Source: UBA1563 sp037440065
Lineage (GTDB): Bacteria; Bacteroidota; Ignavibacteria; Ignavibacteriales; Ignavibacteriaceae
Direction of reading: 5' to 3'
Length of the DNA stretch: 64,000 nt
Assembly (NCBI GenBank): GCA_037440065.1
Contig: JBBIUV010000018.1
Span: forward strand, 248,001-312,000
Both the position numbers and the translations under genes were made by a program. Each line of letters begins with the position of its first letter. Positions within the stretch are counted from its first letter, which is position 1. A model generated the notes under the pieces. It saw only the letters and a list, made by a program, of their open reading frames with translations, made no database searches and was not told the origin of the DNA. Positions 1 to 8,212 of this stretch are shown piece after piece.

Positions 1-877
1 CAAGCTCGTATTGAGGATGCGATTTTAGAAAAGGATATTTTACCGTTGAAATATTTTCATTCGCACTAAGTTTTTCTGCTAAAGCCAAAGCGTTTGATGA
101 ATGTCTCTCCATCCGTACGGATAATGTTTCAAGACTTTTTGATAATACCCACGCATTAAAAGGGGAAAGCGCCGGACCCGTTTGTCGAGCGAAAAATCTT
201 ATTTCTTTAATTAAATCTTTTGGACCAACAATAACACCTCCAAGTACGCGTCCTTGTCCATCAATATATTTTGTAGCTGAGTGGATAATAAGATCAGCTC
301 CAAACTCTGCCGGAGTTTGGATGAGCGGAGTAGCAAAACAATTATCAACGATTAAAAGTAGATTATGTTTTTTCTTTAATTCACCCAACCACTTTAAATC
401 AATAATTTCAAGCGCAGGATTTGAAGGGGTTTCGATAAAAATAATTTTTGTATTCGGTCTAATTTCCTGTTCCCATGTTTCCGGTTTATCTGCGTCAACG
501 TAGGTGTGCGTGATCCCCCACTTAGGAAGGATTTTTGTTAAAATTTGATGACTCGAACCGAACAGTGAGCGTGAAGCTAAAATATGATCACCCGAATTTA
601 ACAATGCAGCAAAACTTGTAAATACCGCCGCCATACCGGTGGCAAATGCGAAACCGTCTTCACATTTTTCGAGTGCAGCCATCTTCTCTACAAACTCACT
701 TGTGTTGGGATTTGAAAATCTGCTATAAATATTTCCGTCAATCTCATCGTTAAAAAGAGCTATTCCCTGTTCGGCATTATCAAAAACGAAACTTGATGTT
801 AAATAAATGGGAACGGAGTGTTCTCTATGTTCCGATCTTTTGGCTTGGATTCGTATTGCTTTTGTTTCTTTTTTCAT
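1..877 (-). CDS. metZ: O-succinylhomoserine sulfhydrylase-like trans-sulfuration enzyme (partial, 3' end cut by window edge)
   Basis: PLP-dependent enzyme of the Cys/Met metabolism family, probably making homocysteine from an activated homoserine in the cytoplasm. About 292 residues are visible; the C-terminus lies beyond base 1. The start is the ATG at 875-877, which gives the usual family N-terminus (target-like segment, then YLTSSFVFDNAEQG). The PLP-binding Schiff-base lysine is Lys203 in SATKYIDGQGR; the GQGR form of this motif is typical of MetZ rather than of cystathionine gamma-synthase. Methionine gamma-lyase or O-acetylhomoserine sulfhydrylase remain possible, since the family is hard to split by sequence alone. 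No other methionine gene is in view. Confidence 0.85.
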   Translation of the reverse strand, partial: MKKETKAIRIQAKRSEHREHSVPIYLTSSFVFDNAEQGIALFNDEIDGNIYSRFSNPNTSEFVEKMAALEKCEDGFAFATGMAAVFTSFAALLNSGDHILASRSLFGSSHQILTKILPKWGITHTYVDADKPETWEQEIRPNTKIIFIETPSNPALEIIDLKWLGELKKKHNLLLIVDNCFATPLIQTPAEFGADLIIHSATKYIDGQGRVLGGVIVGPKDLIKEIRFFARQTGPALSPFNAWVLSKSLETLSVRMERHSSNALALAEKLSANENISTVKYPFLKSHPQYEL

Positions 878-914
878 CTCAATAACTAATATTTGTCTGG
901 TTTATTCAATAAAA

Positions 915-947
915 GGAGTTTTTATGAAGTCTCTCAACTTTAACTCC
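915..947 (-). promoter_or_regulatory. Nested inverted repeat in the metZ leader
   Basis: The 171-bp spacer upstream of metZ (878-1048) contains GGAGTT/AACTCC arms (915-920 and 942-947) that enclose AAGT/ACTT arms (927-930 and 937-940). In the transcript this could fold into a two-tier hairpin about 40 nt before the metZ start. A leader structure would suit a methionine gene. I could not match it to the SAM-I, SAM-II or other SAM riboswitch consensus sequences, so its function is unknown. Confidence 0.25.
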
Positions 948-1048
948 ACGATCATATTTAGCAACCCGAATAACAAAGGAAGAGTTCCCTGGTGAGCTAT
1001 AAAAAGACTAGTTGTTTTGGGAAAAATGTTAGTGATGATGGTAAAAAA

Positions 1049-1924
1049 TTAAAGGGGAGAGTCAGCAGTTTTCATAAGATTTTTAATTTTTTCAATCGTA
1101 AGTGGTGCCGATCCTTCATAGTGGTTGTTTACGTTTAAGAAAAGATCAATTTTTTTCTGCTGCAAAATATTTATCAGTTCTACCACTTTGTTTAACTCGT
1201 TGTCTTTTGGTTCAACAATCTTGTTCCAAATGTTGTTGGTTTTTTGCTCAATGCCAGAACGATCCGGTCCGTGCAGTCTTATAACGGCAGTCGATTTTAT
1301 GTGCCTTTGGTACTCCATAAATACATCCCAGATGGAAGGCATGTAATAACCTTGGAGAAAGACAATGGCAAAATTATTTCTTTCAAAAAATTCAAAGAAA
1401 GGTTTTTTAAGAAAATTCGGATTGCGGATTTCAATTCCGTAGGTAAAGCCTTTATCTAAGGATTCAGCAAACAATTCGAATTTATCTAAGAACTCGTTTA
1501 GTCCACTCATCTTCTCCCTGTTAAGATATTCAAACTGAAACATGAGCACCCCGATCTTTTTCTTCATCGGTTCCAATGAAGTCAAAAACCGGTTGAATAA
1601 TTCTGTACTAAGAAAATGAGGATTAGGCTTTAGTAACTTCGTTCTATCCTTATTAAAAAAATGTGTGAGTGTAATGCTGTTTGGAATTTTAATTGTAAAC
1701 TTAAAGTCATCAGGAACCGATTCAGTATAAAGTTTAACATCCTTTTCAGCGGGAAGGAGTACTTTGTTTTGTGTAAGAAGGGACCAGAACCACTGATCTA
1801 TTTCAACCGTATTAAAATGCTGGGAATATTCCAAAAGATAATTTTGTGCAGCTAAATCAGAATAGATCAATCCTTTCCATGATTCATATTTCCAACTGCA
1901 CGTACCGATTCTTAAAATAGCCAT
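1049..1924 (-). CDS. DUF72 (YecE-like) family protein
   Basis: This 291-residue cytoplasmic protein belongs to the DUF72/YecE family, a TIM-barrel-like fold of unknown biochemical role. It shows the family N-terminus RIGTCSWKYESWKG, the VEIDQWFW segment near residue 42, FKFTIKIPNSITL, and the late IRLHGPDR motif. Length and start (ATG at 1922-1924) fit the family. The gene lies 11 bp after a small Cys protein on the same strand, so the two are probably co-transcribed. Nothing here suggests a substrate. Confidence 0.85.
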   Translation of the reverse strand: MAILRIGTCSWKYESWKGLIYSDLAAQNYLLEYSQHFNTVEIDQWFWSLLTQNKVLLPAEKDVKLYTESVPDDFKFTIKIPNSITLTHFFNKDRTKLLKPNPHFLSTELFNRFLTSLEPMKKKIGVLMFQFEYLNREKMSGLNEFLDKFELFAESLDKGFTYGIEIRNPNFLKKPFFEFFERNNFAIVFLQGYYMPSIWDVFMEYQRHIKSTAVIRLHGPDRSGIEQKTNNIWNKIVEPKDNELNKVVELINILQQKKIDLFLNVNNHYEGSAPLTIEKIKNLMKTADSPL

Positions 1925-1935
1925 AATTATTTACT

Positions 1936-2118
1936 TTATTTCTGCTTCTCTTTTTGTTTTTCTTTGTGATTGAACTTTAAACATTCTTTCCCTGAAGTAA
2001 GGTAAACTTCAGCTGAAGGAGTTCGTTTTGTTTTCAATCCAAACGCTTTGCATCCATATGGAAAATTCTTATCCCAGGTTATATAGAAATGGATACATTG
2101 TCTGCAATTTACAGCCAT
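1936..2118 (-). CDS. Small conserved cysteine protein (60 aa)
   Basis: A 60-residue protein with a CRQC motif at residues 5-8 and further cysteines in GCKAFG and KECLKF; the four cysteines could bind one metal ion. The C-terminus is a short Lys/Glu/Gln tail. It starts at the ATG at 2116-2118 and ends 11 bp before the DUF72 gene, with which it probably forms a two-gene unit. The pattern CxxC - aromatic stretch - GCKAFG - ECLxF resembles small uncharacterised proteins that I recall from environmental Bacteroidota and Deltaproteobacteria. I assign no function. Confidence 0.65.
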   Translation of the reverse strand: MAVNCRQCIHFYITWDKNFPYGCKAFGLKTKRTPSAEVYLTSGKECLKFNHKEKQKEKQK

Positions 2119-2137
2119 AGAACATGCTTTAATAAAA

Positions 2138-4807
2138 TTATTTTAACAAACTAATTCTTGCGTGGTCAAGTAACGCGCCGTTCACTTCACCATTCATGTT
2201 TTCATCTGAGTTTCTAAATGTTAAAGTAAATGTATGATCTCCTTTTGTCAGATAAACGTGAACAGAATTACTGTAGTCAAAAACATCCCATGTGTTTTCT
2301 CCGCGATGCGGCATAATAATAGCGCCTGCAAATTTTTTATCAACCATCAACGAGCGGATGGCGCATTTATTCTCTGTATTCAGTGGACCGTTGCCGTTTG
2401 CATAGCGGAAATCGATGGCATAAAGTCCTTCTTTTTCAGCGGTATAAGGAAAGCTAATATCACGGTGATCTTGCTTTTCTATTTTTACGTAACCTTTACC
2501 GGAGTAATTGGCAAACTTGTTTTCAACGGAAGCACTGTAATCTTCCATCTCAATAATTTTTTGATCGTTTCTAACAGTTACCGGTTCGCTTAAAAATGAA
2601 GTAAAATTGTTTTCATCAACTGCTTTTAGTTGATATTCTGCTAAAAGAGATTTTGGAGGTAAAGCAAAATTTGTTTCTTTTGTTAAAGCAGATTTCTCTC
2701 CATTTTTATAAACGATGTAGCTTACTGCTCCAGTAATTTTTTCCCAAACCAACTTCTCATCAACTAATTTTACTTTTGGTGTTTCTGGCGCGTATTCATT
2801 TTCAACAAGATTGATTTTTGACTTTGCAGTTTTTCCGTTCATTACAATTTCAATGGTGTGTTTTCCTTCAATTGAAGCGGGAATAAAATTATCTTTCAAA
2901 ACTTTTCCATCGAGTTTAAAAGATTTTATTCCATCGCCAAATCCTTTTACGGAAATGGACAAAGTTGAATTTCTATATTTGAAGTTGGAAAGCGTTCTTT
3001 CACCCGAAAAGTTTTTTGGAATGAACGGAGCGAAGAGCAGTTTATCGGATTCAAACTGCATTCCGAAAAGTACCCGGTAGGTCATTGCCAAATTTCCGGC
3101 AACGCTCCACAACTGTCGGTTTGAATTAATTTGCGTCCCCACATAATCACCATTGGTTGCAACAAAATTTTCTTTGTTGGTTAAAAATAACGCAGCCGCG
3201 CGATAGAGAGATGCGAGTCCGTGTTCAACTAATTTTTCATTTTTAACTTTCGCCGATGCCATAGTCCAATAGGCTTGAACAAAAGCCCAAACTGCATCGT
3301 TGTGGTAAGGAGGAATGTTCGGCGTCTGAGGGTAAACGCATGGAATACCGAACTTTGTAACGGGAGTATTTTCAACGATTTCCTTTTGCCGCTGTGCATC
3401 AGGAATTCCAAACAATACAGTTAAAGCTTCGCCGAGGGCCTCCGACTTTGGTGAAAGCGATTGATAATTTCTTCCGTATAAATATTGTCCGAAATATTTT
3501 TTCTCCGGTACCCACATTAGTTTGTTTATTCCGGCTTGAATTCCATTTGCTGTAGAAATGAATTGTGGATTCTCTTCATGCAGTTCTGCAGCCATCGCTG
3601 CTAAAATTTTATACGTTTGAAAATGTACGGCGTTTGTACCAAGATTTTTTGACGAGTAAATATCTTTCGGATCCATCCAAAGCGGATATGTTTGTTCACG
3701 CCAATCTAGGAAAGACGATTCACCATTGAACAATCCGGTTTGTGTATCTTGCACGGTTTCCAAATCTGCAAGCGCAGAATTTTTAATGATGGCAAAACTT
3801 TTTTGTAACCAATCTTTGTCTCCCGTAACTTTATAAATTTCCCATGCTGCTAAAGCCCACGTCATTCTATCTGAAGAAACTGGCCACGCGCCGCCGGTTC
3901 CTGTATCTTGGATGATTTTTCCGTCTTTTATTTTTGCCAGCAGACTCGTTTTAGCCGCATCGGGATTGACGATTGCGAACGCGAGATTAATTGAATAACT
4001 AATGTCGCGCGTCCAAACTCCTGGCCATTTTTCTCCAGCCATAAAGGCGCCGTCTTCACGGATATCTAGAAGCATTTCTTCCATCGCTTGATTGTAAAGC
4101 GCATCAAGCAGAACCGAAGAAGATGTTAAGTGGGGATAAGCTGAAATATCTTTTGTCAATTTCCATTGAGTGGTAAGCTTATCTTCATCAGAAGCAACAA
4201 TATCTTTTTTAATGAGAAGTTTTAGTTCATAAAAACCGTCGTTATTTTCATCGGTTAGTTGAAATTGTTTTTTTGTCCCAAGAGTTTGAAAGTCCCATGA
4301 AAGAGGTTCAATACTTCCTGCAACAAAAACACCTTTAAAATCTTTTGCAAAAAACTTTTCACCGTTGAACAATTCAAAATAGTTTTTCTCTTTAAAATCT
4401 TTTAACACATGCCGCATATCAACGCGGAGGGTAAGTTCTACATCTTGGGTTAAATATTCTGTTTGTTCATCAGCAGTGGGTACATCCGATTCTCCGAAAA
4501 CATAAATTGGTGAGATCATCTTGCCTTTAACGGATTTAATCATAAGCTGATGATTCTGAGCAAAACCACGTTCATTATCCAATCCATTTAAACTGAATTT
4601 AAACTCTAATTTATTTTGAGCCACTTTTTTATAAATACTTTTATAAGATGAGTTGATCTCTGTTGGGGAAACCGCTTTAGCTTCAAATATTCCTTGAGTC
4701 ACTTTTTCGCTGGTAACGGTAAAATCTTTTGAATGATAAAAAATATTTTGAGAGAAAGACATAGTCGATATAAAAATGCTAATGGTTAAAAAGAATAAAA
4801 GCCTCAT
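2138..4807 (-). CDS. Secreted (alpha/alpha)6-barrel glycosidase-like protein with C-terminal carbohydrate-binding-like domain
   Basis: An 889-residue exported protein. Residues 1-19 form a signal peptide ending MSFSQ. An N-terminal beta-rich region (about 20-230) precedes a helical-hairpin region (about 235-600). That region contains EKWPGVWTRDISYS, GGAWPVSSDRMTWALAAWEIY and PYHNDAVWAFVQAYW, the aromatic- and acid-rich loops of six-hairpin glycosidases such as GH37, GH63 and GH78 relatives. A Fn3-like stretch (about 690-750) and a beta-sandwich beginning IIEMEDYSA (about 755-889, CBM6/35-like) follow. The substrate is not predictable. The ATG is preceded by AAGGA. There is no T9SS sorting domain, so the protein is probably periplasmic or surface-associated by another route. 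Confidence 0.7.
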   Translation of the reverse strand: MRLLFFLTISIFISTMSFSQNIFYHSKDFTVTSEKVTQGIFEAKAVSPTEINSSYKSIYKKVAQNKLEFKFSLNGLDNERGFAQNHQLMIKSVKGKMISPIYVFGESDVPTADEQTEYLTQDVELTLRVDMRHVLKDFKEKNYFELFNGEKFFAKDFKGVFVAGSIEPLSWDFQTLGTKKQFQLTDENNDGFYELKLLIKKDIVASDEDKLTTQWKLTKDISAYPHLTSSSVLLDALYNQAMEEMLLDIREDGAFMAGEKWPGVWTRDISYSINLAFAIVNPDAAKTSLLAKIKDGKIIQDTGTGGAWPVSSDRMTWALAAWEIYKVTGDKDWLQKSFAIIKNSALADLETVQDTQTGLFNGESSFLDWREQTYPLWMDPKDIYSSKNLGTNAVHFQTYKILAAMAAELHEENPQFISTANGIQAGINKLMWVPEKKYFGQYLYGRNYQSLSPKSEALGEALTVLFGIPDAQRQKEIVENTPVTKFGIPCVYPQTPNIPPYHNDAVWAFVQAYWTMASAKVKNEKLVEHGLASLYRAAALFLTNKENFVATNGDYVGTQINSNRQLWSVAGNLAMTYRVLFGMQFESDKLLFAPFIPKNFSGERTLSNFKYRNSTLSISVKGFGDGIKSFKLDGKVLKDNFIPASIEGKHTIEIVMNGKTAKSKINLVENEYAPETPKVKLVDEKLVWEKITGAVSYIVYKNGEKSALTKETNFALPPKSLLAEYQLKAVDENNFTSFLSEPVTVRNDQKIIEMEDYSASVENKFANYSGKGYVKIEKQDHRDISFPYTAEKEGLYAIDFRYANGNGPLNTENKCAIRSLMVDKKFAGAIIMPHRGENTWDVFDYSNSVHVYLTKGDHTFTLTFRNSDENMNGEVNGALLDHARISLLK

Positions 4808-4929
4808 AGGAATCCTTTTACAAAATTATGTAGACGAAAATTAACTGAAAGATATGAGATGGGAAAGGGATGTATGCTAATGGGGAATCAAAACATTTTG
4901 AGAATAATCAAAATATTTTTACTTTATTC

Positions 4930-4957
4930 TCGAAAATTGCAAGTTCTTGGTTTTCGA
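4930..4957 (+). promoter_or_regulatory. Inverted repeat in the leader of the tandem secreted-protein operon
   Basis: TCGAAAA (4930-4936) and TTTTCGA (4951-4957) form perfect 7-bp arms with a 14-nt spacer. They lie 28 bp before the chosen start codon and just upstream of the GGGAG ribosome-binding site. The repeat could be an operator or a 5'-UTR hairpin. Confidence 0.3.
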
Positions 4958-4984
4958 ACGGTTAACAAAAAATGGGAGTTCATT

Positions 4985-7900
4985 ATGGGAAGGTTACAAC
5001 TATTTACAATCGTATTTCTTTTGTCGATAACTTTACTTGCACAAAGCAATGAACAGACAAAAGAATTCCTCAGTAGGTCAGCGCAAAATGTTCAAGCCGC
5101 TGGCGCTATCAGTAAAACACCCCTTCACAAACCCAACACAAACGATTTCAACAACTTTATCGCTATCAACCAAATCTTTATGTGGGTTGGTAATAATGGT
5201 ATGGGTTCACATGATCCACGCACAGATGGTTCGGGCTTTTATTGGCCGGGTGGAGAGAACGCAACAATCGCTGCCATTTATGAAGATGGTCTGCTTTGGG
5301 GAGCTAAAGTTGATACTCAAATTCGGGTGAACGGTTCGGCGTATCGGCATGGTTTGCAAGCTGGGAAAATTTTACCAAATGGTGAAGCGGATAATCCTAA
5401 TTTAGAAAAATACCGTGTTTATAAAATCCGCAAGGGTTGGGAAAATCTTCCGTTTGGTCCAACAAGAGACGCTTATGAAAAAGACTATAATGAATGGCCG
5501 ATAGAAGTCGGGGCTCCTTTTATAACTGATAGTTACGGGAATAAAATTCCTGAGTTCGTTGGAGATGAGGTGCTCTGGTGTGTAATGAACGATCTAGATT
5601 CTAACCGATCTCGATTTACGTATGGAACTGACCCAATAGGATTAGAAGTGCAAATGACCGTGTACGGATTTAATCGGCAGGGAGACTTAGGTGATGTTGT
5701 TTTTAAAAAATATACCCTAGTAAATAAAGGGAACCAAACGTTACGAGAAATGAACCTTGCTTATTGGGCAGATCCGGACCTAGGAAATGCCTCTGATGAT
5801 TATGTTGGTTGTGATACAATTTTAAATTTGGGATATTGTTATAACGGTGATAATAATGATGAACAGTATTATGGGTCTAATCCCCAGTATTATGGGCCTA
5901 ATCCCCCTGCCTTAGGTTATGTTTTTTTACAAGGACCGGTAGTAGCAGCTACTGAAAATGACAGAGCAAAATTTTTAGGAGGTTGGCGAAGCGGATACAA
6001 AAATCTACCGATGACTGCATTTACACTTTATTTTGGTGCTCCTGGAATCCCCTATGTGGATCCTGCCCAGGGCATTGCTAGTGGATCTTTACAATTTTAT
6101 AATAATATGATAGGGATAGATCGTTACGGTCGTTTTTTCCTTGATCCCGTAACTTGGAAGAATGTTAAACTTCTTTTGACAGGTGATCCGGTTGCAGGTA
6201 CCGGGTGGTATGAAGGTGAGGGGTGGCCTGGTACACATTATTTCCCAGACGATAGAAGGCTGTTGATGAGTTCCGGTGTCTTCAATATGGCTCCCGGAGA
6301 TACACAAGAAGTTGTTGTAGGAATTCTTATGGGGCGAGGAACAAGTAATCTAAATAGCATCACAGAACTGAAGAGAAAAACAAGAAATGTTCAATTAGCA
6401 TACGACAGAGATTTCGCTACTACACCATTACCTGAAGGACCTATTGTAACTTCAACAGTTGATGACAAACAAGTTGCATTCTACTGGGAACCCAATGCAG
6501 AAAATTATAACGAAATTGATCCGTGGATTATAGGGAAGGGGAAATCAGATACGACATACAACTTTGAAGGATATCGTATCTGGCAGTTTGAAGATGAGTA
6601 CGGGAAAAATCCTAAACTGTTAAAAATTTATGATCTTAAAAATGATGTAACAAAAGTAACGCAAAGTGTTGATTATGATGGAGTAGTAGTTGAGCAAACT
6701 CTTTTTCAATTACCGAATATGGGAGTAAGCCGTTACTTTTCGACTAACGTTGATAAAATCAATAACACCTCATTAGTAAACGGAACACCTTATTATTTTG
6801 GAGTAACAGCATTTGGATACTCAAAGGAAAGTGATCCAAAGTATCTCGAAAGTCCATTCCAAATAATTACAGTTGTTCCAGAAAAGATTTCTTATGATAG
6901 TTCATATACAATTCGCTACGGAAGTTATATAACAGCAAAACTTAGTTTTGGCGCTGATGATGGTGATGTTCAATTGTTTGTAGTAGATCCGCTAGCGTTA
7001 ACGGGAGACACGTATAAAGTTACCTTCGATTCGACGCACATTAGAAATTATGACAATACAGCGGACACTGTAGTTTTTACATATAATCTTTTGAATGTTT
7101 CGAAAACTCCAGTTGATACACTCTTAAAATCAAGAACTGAGTTTGGCGTTGACAACAGTACCAATAAAATTATTACAGATGGTTTTTCCTTGGTTGTAAG
7201 AAACACCGGCTTGGATAGTATCGCGAAGGTTGTTTCAAAATACAGAGTTAAAAGTGTGGAAGAGATAAAGGGTCCTGGAGGAGTTGTTCTTCCCGCACCA
7301 CAAAATGTTTGGGATGGCAAATTAAATTCAACGGGAAAATGGACAGTCTCTGCAAAAAGCATGTTAGGTAGATTTAATTGGCAAGCAACCAAACCAGAAG
7401 AAGGAATGGGATATGCCGATTATGAAATCCGCTTTGCTGATTCAAGCGCATATTTCCTCGCTGGTTTACAAGGCGGTTTAAGTGAAAAGTCTGTTATAAC
7501 AAAAACAGATTCTCTTTGTAAAACCGGAAAGTTACCATTTGAAATTTGGTACACCGGCAAAGATAACGATCCTAATGATGACAAAAGATTAATACTTAAA
7601 GTGCTGGATAAAAATGCCGGTTCTCCTGTCGATTCTTCGAAAGCAATTCCCGATCGCAGATGGACACACTTAACAAATGGAAATTGGGAACAAGTTTTTG
7701 CTTTTGAATCAGCAACACTTGATCCAACTAATCTTCCGGCAAAAGAGTTGGTTGCTTCAAAAATTACAGATCATAAAATCGGCGGTATAACATTCACAGG
7801 AGATTTACCAGAACCAGGAACAGTCATAAAAATATCAAGTTACAAGCCACTAGTGCCGGGAGACGAATTTACAGTTGTTGCTCCCAAAGCAATATTAAGT

Positions 7901-8200
7901 GATGTTGAAAATGGAACTGATGATAAGAACTCACCGAAGTCTTATTCATTAAATCAGAATTATCCCAATCCATTCAATCCCAATACAACAATAAGTTATA
8001 GTATAGCAAATCCTGGATTAGTAAGCGTGAAGATCTTCAATATATTAGGAGAAGAGATAGTGCTGTTAGTGAACGAATTTAAAAACAGTGGGAGTTATTC
8101 GGTGAGCTTTGATGCATCAAGACTTAGTTCGGGGATATATTTTTATACAATGAGTTCAGGAAACTTTGTTTCAACAAAGAAGATGATAGTGCTAAAATAA
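4985..8200 (+). CDS. Large secreted T9SS substrate, tandem paralogue A (function unknown)
   Basis: The start is taken at the ATG at 4985, which follows GGGAG and yields a clean signal peptide (MGRLQLFTIVFLL..LLAQ). The longer frame back to 4859 adds 42 residues that spoil it. The 1071-residue product begins its mature part with a conserved block (KPNTNDFNN, then MGSHDPRTDGSGFYWPGGEN). Aromatic- and Asp-rich beta segments follow, a Fn3-like region with GTPYYFGVTAFGYSKES near residue 600, and a type A T9SS sorting domain in the last ~85 residues (NYPNPFNPNTT.., ending KKMIVLK). The family is recurrent in Ignavibacteria but I know no function for it. It is co-transcribed with paralogue B 12 bp downstream. 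Confidence 0.85.
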   Translation: MGRLQLFTIVFLLSITLLAQSNEQTKEFLSRSAQNVQAAGAISKTPLHKPNTNDFNNFIAINQIFMWVGNNGMGSHDPRTDGSGFYWPGGENATIAAIYEDGLLWGAKVDTQIRVNGSAYRHGLQAGKILPNGEADNPNLEKYRVYKIRKGWENLPFGPTRDAYEKDYNEWPIEVGAPFITDSYGNKIPEFVGDEVLWCVMNDLDSNRSRFTYGTDPIGLEVQMTVYGFNRQGDLGDVVFKKYTLVNKGNQTLREMNLAYWADPDLGNASDDYVGCDTILNLGYCYNGDNNDEQYYGSNPQYYGPNPPALGYVFLQGPVVAATENDRAKFLGGWRSGYKNLPMTAFTLYFGAPGIPYVDPAQGIASGSLQFYNNMIGIDRYGRFFLDPVTWKNVKLLLTGDPVAGTGWYEGEGWPGTHYFPDDRRLLMSSGVFNMAPGDTQEVVVGILMGRGTSNLNSITELKRKTRNVQLAYDRDFATTPLPEGPIVTSTVDDKQVAFYWEPNAENYNEIDPWIIGKGKSDTTYNFEGYRIWQFEDEYGKNPKLLKIYDLKNDVTKVTQSVDYDGVVVEQTLFQLPNMGVSRYFSTNVDKINNTSLVNGTPYYFGVTAFGYSKESDPKYLESPFQIITVVPEKISYDSSYTIRYGSYITAKLSFGADDGDVQLFVVDPLALTGDTYKVTFDSTHIRNYDNTADTVVFTYNLLNVSKTPVDTLLKSRTEFGVDNSTNKIITDGFSLVVRNTGLDSIAKVVSKYRVKSVEEIKGPGGVVLPAPQNVWDGKLNSTGKWTVSAKSMLGRFNWQATKPEEGMGYADYEIRFADSSAYFLAGLQGGLSEKSVITKTDSLCKTGKLPFEIWYTGKDNDPNDDKRLILKVLDKNAGSPVDSSKAIPDRRWTHLTNGNWEQVFAFESATLDPTNLPAKELVASKITDHKIGGITFTGDLPEPGTVIKISSYKPLVPGDEFTVVAPKAILSDVENGTDDKNSPKSYSLNQNYPNPFNPNTTISYSIANPGLVSVKIFNILGEEIVLLVNEFKNSGSYSVSFDASRLSSGIYFYTMSSGNFVSTKKMIVLK
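5864..5905 (+). repeat. In-frame 21-bp tandem duplication within paralogue A
   Basis: Two adjacent 21-bp units (5864-5884 and 5885-5905) differ at one base and duplicate a seven-residue stretch (QYYGSNP/QYYGPNP). Paralogue B has a single copy at the equivalent place, so this is a recent small expansion in A or a loss in B. Confidence 0.85.
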
Positions 8201-8212
8201 AGGGAGTATTAT

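Noticed and set aside
321..503. Plus-strand open frame in the first kilobase
   Set aside because: It is antisense to metZ, whose PLP motif reads through this region on the minus strand.
878..1048. SAM-I or SAM-II riboswitch
   Set aside because: Neither consensus core can be placed on the minus-strand leader; only generic inverted repeats are seen.
4859..4984. 42-residue N-terminal extension of paralogue A
   Set aside because: It would place a hydrophobic basic stretch before the real signal peptide; the ATG at 4985 has a GGGAG site and gives a clean signal.
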